From contig NZ_LPVY01000021.1 of NCBI RefSeq assembly GCF_001613805.1, positions 1-64,000 of the forward strand: DNA of 64,000 nucleotides. Reading direction: 5' to 3'. Shown one piece after another: positions 60,404 to 64,000 of this stretch. The stretch is from Thalassospira lucentensis (GTDB lineage: Bacteria > Pseudomonadota > Alphaproteobacteria > Rhodospirillales > Thalassospiraceae). Under the pieces are notes generated by a model that was not told the DNA's origin, did not search any database, and saw only the letters and a program-made list of their open reading frames with translations. Both the position numbers and the translations under genes were made by a program. Each line of letters begins with the position of its first letter. Position 1 is the stretch's first letter.

Positions 60404-61924
60404 TCAGGCCGATGCATCAAGAGAAATTCGGATCATGTGATAGGACAGCGGCTTGAGCGTTCCGGCAAGTTTGCCGTCCTCAAGTCCGATACCGCTGCCC
60501 TTTTTCGGAGTTACAGTATCCGGTGCGTCAATCGAATTGCGGTCTTCAAGCTTGTAACCGGACAGCTCTACATGCTCGATCACCCTCGTTTTGCCAAATC
60601 CTTCAAGGGACAGATCAAGACCAAGGTCGCTGTCGAGGTGGCGATTGATCAGGAATATCGCAACAGACTTACCATCTTCGGCCTGCACAGCCGACGCATC
60701 GAGATAAGGCACGTCCTGAGATACATCACAATCGTAGCGCGGGACATCCACACTGACATTCAGCGCCGTGCCCCGCCCGTGCTTCGATGCGAACTGCAGG
60801 GGATAATAAATCGTCTGCGCCCATGCCGGGCCACCTTCACGCGTCAGGATCGGGGCAATGACGTTCACAAGCTGCGCCATGCAGGCAATCTTGACGCGGT
60901 CAGAACGGCGGATGAATACGTTCAGCAGGCTGGCAATCAGAAGTGCGTCTTCGAAATTATAGACTTCTTCAAGCAAGGCCGGTGCGACCGGCCAGTCCCA
61001 TTCCTTGATCCGCTGATCATCGGTTTTGCGGTCGTGATACCAGACATTCCATTCATCAAAACAGATTTTGACATCCTTTTTGGAACGCTTCTTGGCCTTG
61101 ATGTAATCAATCACGCCGCCGATGGTAACGATATAGCGGTCCAGTTCTTCGGCACGGCCGAAATAGTTCAGCGTGTCCTTTTCCTCGTTGCCGAAATATT
61201 TGTGCAGCGAGATGTAATCAACACTGTCATAGCTTTCTTCAAGCACCGTGGCTTCCCAATCGGGATAGGTTTTCATCTTGTCGTTCGACGACCCGCAAAC
61301 CACGGTTTCAAGTGACTGATCGAAATATTTGAAGGCCTTGGAAACCTCGTTGGCAAGATGTCCATAGTCCCGCGCAGTCTTGTGACCGACCTGCCAAGGA
61401 CCATCCATTTCATTGCCAAGGCACCAGATGCGCACATCATGCGGATCGGCATAGCCATGGGACTTGCGCAGGTCCGACCAATAAGTTCCACCGGGATGGT
61501 TGCAATATTCAAGGAAGTTGCGTGCATCTTCCAACCCGCGCGACCCGAGATTCATGGCCAGCATCATTTCTGTATTGGCAAGCTTTGCCCAATCGGCGAA
61601 TTCATTGACCCCCATCTGGTTGGTTTCACGGGTACGCCACGCCAGATCAAGCCGCGTCGGGCGCTGATCGCGCGGACCGATACCATCTTCCCAGTTATAG
61701 GCCGAAACGAAATTGCCCCCCGGATAGCGTACAATCGGCACATCAAGCCCGCGCACCAGTTCCAGCGTGTCCTGACGGAATCCGTTTTTGTCGGCGGTTT
61801 CGTGGCCGGGTTCATAAATACCGGTATAAACCGCACGGCCCATATGTTCGAGAAACGAGCCGTAAACCCGCTTGTCGACAGTCGCGATTGAAAAGTCCCT
61901 GTGAATGGTTGCGCGTGCCCGCAT
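60404..61924 (-). CDS. abfA: Alpha-L-arabinofuranosidase, GH51
   Basis: Releases terminal arabinofuranose from arabino-oligosaccharides in the cytoplasm (no signal peptide). 506 residues. The GH51 acid/base Glu172 lies in CLGNEMDGPWQVG and the nucleophile Glu291 in ICFDEWNVWYHDR; the N-terminal SFLEHMGRAVYTGIYEPG and PGGNFVSAYNWEDGIGP are family hallmarks. GAGGAAAC precedes the ATG. First gene of the operon with an ABC importer, so oligosaccharides are imported whole and then cut. No arabinose catabolic genes are in the window. Confidence 0.96.
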   Translation of the reverse strand: MRARATIHRDFSIATVDKRVYGSFLEHMGRAVYTGIYEPGHETADKNGFRQDTLELVRGLDVPIVRYPGGNFVSAYNWEDGIGPRDQRPTRLDLAWRTRETNQMGVNEFADWAKLANTEMMLAMNLGSRGLEDARNFLEYCNHPGGTYWSDLRKSHGYADPHDVRIWCLGNEMDGPWQVGHKTARDYGHLANEVSKAFKYFDQSLETVVCGSSNDKMKTYPDWEATVLEESYDSVDYISLHKYFGNEEKDTLNYFGRAEELDRYIVTIGGVIDYIKAKKRSKKDVKICFDEWNVWYHDRKTDDQRIKEWDWPVAPALLEEVYNFEDALLIASLLNVFIRRSDRVKIACMAQLVNVIAPILTREGGPAWAQTIYYPLQFASKHGRGTALNVSVDVPRYDCDVSQDVPYLDASAVQAEDGKSVAIFLINRHLDSDLGLDLSLEGFGKTRVIEHVELSGYKLEDRNSIDAPDTVTPKKGSGIGLEDGKLAGTLKPLSYHMIRISLDASA

Positions 61925-61975
61925 GACTGTTTCCTCACCTGTATTTTGTTCTTTGATGAGGTCAGCCTAGGAACA

Positions 61976-62033
61976 CAAAATTTATATATCAAGTAATTTG
62001 TTTTATATCAAAATTACTGATATATAAATTTTG
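61976..62033. promoter_or_regulatory. Long AT-rich palindrome upstream of abfA
   Basis: CAAAATTTATATATC (61976-61990) is the exact complement of GATATATAAATTTTG (62019-62033), and AGTAATTT (61992-61999) of AAATTACT (62011-62018), giving about 23 pairs with one extra A and a short centre. It lies 52 bases before the abfA start and is the likely operator of the ArsR-type regulator of this operon. Confidence 0.7.
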
Positions 62034-62145
62034 GTATATATCATGTTTTTCGGTTTCAATGCCCGCGGAATTCTGACGGTCAACTCAGCAACTTACCGCA
62101 ATGCAACACATTTTCCGATTTAGTATGATGATATGATAAAATATT

Positions 62146-62850
62146 TCACCCGCTTCTGGCAATGGTAACCATTCCCCACACCGCCAGACCACAAACCACG
62201 AGAATCGCGATCCCAAGGACCGGGGACGCAAAGCGGATTTGCATGAAACCGGTGGCGACACTTTCGGGGACTTTGCGCATGCCGGTGATCATTGCACCGA
62301 TCAGGTTTTCGCGTTTGATCATCAGATAGAAGATCGCTGCCAGAACATGCAGTGCTACCGCTGCGTAAATCAGATTGATATTGGTGTGGTGAATGAAATT
62401 CATCGTGCTGGCAAAATCGGAACTGACATAGGCAACCAGCGGACCGTCAAAGAACAGGAAGGTATCCTCGCTGGTGAAAAGGCCGCTTATTGCCTGTATC
62501 GCCACGAGCAGGATCAGCACCACAACCATCCAGCCGCCCGCCGGATTATGCCCCGGATAAGTCAGGTCGCGGGCCGAGCCGTTTGGAAGTTTGCGCATAT
62601 AGCCGATCACCTTGCGCGGTCCGGCAAGGAAGCTGGTAAAGCGCGCGTTCGAACTGCCGACAAATCCCCAGATGATGCGAAAAAGTACGAGTGCGAGCAC
62701 GCTGTATCCTGAAATCGCATGGATATCGATCATGACTTCCTGATTGGACCACCAGGATGTCACAATCGCGATCACCAGCGCCCAGTGAAACAGGCGCACG
62801 GGAAAATCCCAAAGCCGGACGGTTTTTTGCGGTTCAATCTGATCGCTCAT
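62146..62850 (-). CDS. Cytochrome b561-type membrane protein
   Basis: A 234-residue di-heme-type cytochrome b561 with four main spans and possible heme His in VRLFHWALVIAIV, VMIDIHAISGYSVLAL, FIHHTNINLIYAAVALHVLAAIF. The ATG at 62850 has AAGGGGACC before it; the frame extends upstream with a Cys-rich stretch not conserved in the family. Members carry electrons to or from c-type cytochromes, and a partner could be the cytochrome c' at 54432, which is only a guess. Divergent from the imelysin gene. Confidence 0.88.
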   Translation of the reverse strand: MSDQIEPQKTVRLWDFPVRLFHWALVIAIVTSWWSNQEVMIDIHAISGYSVLALVLFRIIWGFVGSSNARFTSFLAGPRKVIGYMRKLPNGSARDLTYPGHNPAGGWMVVVLILLVAIQAISGLFTSEDTFLFFDGPLVAYVSSDFASTMNFIHHTNINLIYAAVALHVLAAIFYLMIKRENLIGAMITGMRKVPESVATGFMQIRFASPVLGIAILVVCGLAVWGMVTIARSG

Positions 62851-62992
62851 ACGCAGGTCCCCTTTAATCTGCTTTTTGCGCGGGCAAATAATGCAAGATT
62901 GTGATGATGCCCCGATCCGGCCGAAAGTGCAGGTCAAATTCCGGTTATCACAGCAAAAAATGTGGAAAATCTGCTTGTTGAGATATTTGAAG

Positions 62993-63012
62993 TTTGCAAA
63001 TCATTATCACAA
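62993..63012. promoter_or_regulatory. Fur-like iron operator
   Basis: TTTGCAAATCATTATCACAA (62993-63012) contains GATAATGATTTGC on the minus strand, close to the Fur consensus GATAATGATAATCATTATC in one half. It sits between the divergent b561 and imelysin genes, about 70 bases before the latter. The other half is weak. Confidence 0.5.
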
Positions 63013-63083
63013 GCAGTAACTATTATGCGGAAGCATGATGGGCTATGCCCTTGGCTCACCTTCAGGGACAGATGGGAACTCCT

Positions 63084-64000
63084 ATGAAACTCGTTAAAAT
63101 TCTGGGGATGGCTGCACTGGCATCCACCCTTGGCGCACAGGCCTATGCCGCGCCGGGCGCAAAAGACGTCCTGACCACCTATGCCGATATCGCACATGCC
63201 GGTTACGAAGACTCGGTTACCACCGCCAAGCAGCTTCAGTCTGCTGTCAACGCGCTGGTTTCTGATCCGTCGCAGGCAACTTTCGATGCAGCGAAATCCG
63301 CATGGCTGGCTTCACGTGTGCCCTATCAGCAGACCGAAGTTTACCGTTTCGGCAACGCGATTGTCGACGACTGGGAAGGCAAGGTTAACGCATGGCCGCT
63401 GGACGAAGGTCTGATAGACTATGTCGAAACCGATCTTTACGGCGAAGAAAACGAAGAAAACCCGGCCTATACCGCCAATGTCGTTGCCAATCCGAGCCTT
63501 AGCATTTCTGGTGAAACCCTTGATGCGTCGACCATCGATAGCGCGCTGATCGAAAGCCTGCATGAAATTGATGACGTTGAAAGCAACGTTGCCACCGGCT
63601 ACCACGCCATTGAATTCCTTCTGTGGGGTCAGGACCTGAACGGAACCGAAGCCGGTGCCGGTGCACGCGCCTGGACCGATTATGCTGCGGGTGATGCCTG
63701 CACCAATGGCAATTGCGACCGTCGTGGCGCTTATCTTAAAGCCGCAACCGATCTTCTGGTTTCCGATCTGGAATGGATGACCGCACAGTGGGCCGATGGT
63801 GGCGAAGCACGCGCAACCGTCATGGAAGGCGACGGCGTTCCGGGTCTGACCGCGATTGTGACCGGTATGGGTTCGCTATCTTATGGTGAACTGGCGGGCG
63901 AGCGCACCAAACTTGGCCTGTTGCTGCATGATCCGGAAGAAGAGCATGACTGCTTCTCGGACAATACCCACAATTCGCACTACTATGACGCGCTGGGCAT
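63084..64000 (+). CDS. Imelysin-family periplasmic protein (truncated by window edge)
   Basis: Iron-regulated periplasmic protein of the imelysin/IrpA group. The first 305 codons are present and no stop occurs before the edge. Signal peptide about 1-22 (LVKILGMAALASTLGAQAYA). The imelysin motif GYHAIEFLLWG with His174 and Glu177 (GxHxxE) is present, and HDCFSDNTHNS near the end is also typical. GGGAAC lies before the ATG. A Fur-like site upstream fits iron control. The M75 peptidase activity assigned to some members is doubtful; iron binding or a structural role is likelier. Confidence 0.9.
   Translation, partial: MKLVKILGMAALASTLGAQAYAAPGAKDVLTTYADIAHAGYEDSVTTAKQLQSAVNALVSDPSQATFDAAKSAWLASRVPYQQTEVYRFGNAIVDDWEGKVNAWPLDEGLIDYVETDLYGEENEENPAYTANVVANPSLSISGETLDASTIDSALIESLHEIDDVESNVATGYHAIEFLLWGQDLNGTEAGAGARAWTDYAAGDACTNGNCDRRGAYLKAATDLLVSDLEWMTAQWADGGEARATVMEGDGVPGLTAIVTGMGSLSYGELAGERTKLGLLLHDPEEEHDCFSDNTHNSHYYDALG

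Overview
The window is chromosomal DNA from an alphaproteobacterium. The tRNA-Tyr/tRNA-Gly/tuf block, the prkA-yeaH-spoVR operon, an intracellular PHA depolymerase, a complete Entner-Doudoroff gene set, several binding-protein-dependent importers (TRAP and ABC), two DUF1127 proteins and a Zur-type operator fit a marine Rhodospirillales such as Thalassospira. That taxonomic call is inference from gene content, not from a database comparison.

Layout. 1-1485: the start of tuf, tRNA-Gly and tRNA-Tyr on the minus strand, with rlmB divergent. 1640-3900: an intact tRNA-Thr, an AT-rich acyltransferase gene, and a decayed direct copy of the tRNA-Thr, looking like a small eroded island. 3961-6493: a LysE-type exporter and a TetR regulator divergent from two tandem RidA-like genes. 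6577-11785: a TRAP transporter with an isocitrate-lyase-family enzyme, then a GNAT and an XRE-cupin regulator. 12094-18140: a rhodanese and the prkA-yeaH-spoVR stress operon. 18474-25083: two importers without ATPase genes, one carrying two unrecognised amidotransferase-fold proteins. 25280-28068: a Zur-box operon znuA-DUF1007-NicO. 28125-30010: a secreted protein, an RskA-like anti-sigma factor and an ECF sigma factor. 30099-32699: two paralogous LysR/DUF1127 divergent pairs.

32775-44667 is one co-directional run on the minus strand: a ThuEFG/K-type ABC importer with a GH13 alpha-glucosidase, then zwf-pgl-edd-glk-eda. Read in order of transcription it takes an alpha-glucoside from import through hydrolysis, phosphorylation and the Entner-Doudoroff route to pyruvate and glyceraldehyde 3-phosphate; a divergent AraC regulator sits at its head. 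46232-51850 holds a 43-residue membrane peptide, phaZ, a small protein with a possible deamidase-like fold, an SDR, and a methyltransferase/Nudix/esterase run. 52018-54896 holds a 52-residue basic protein, gabD and cytochrome c'. 55026-61924 is an arabinoside operon (GH51 arabinofuranosidase, ABC importer, ArsR-type regulator) preceded by a long AT-rich palindrome. The window ends with cytochrome b561 divergent from a truncated imelysin gene, with a Fur-like site between them.

A recurring feature: in four separate importer operons the binding-protein gene is followed by a strong hairpin without a T-run before the next gene, a layout known to raise binding-protein mRNA over that of the membrane subunits. 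I found no CRISPR array, insertion sequence, integrase or phage gene.
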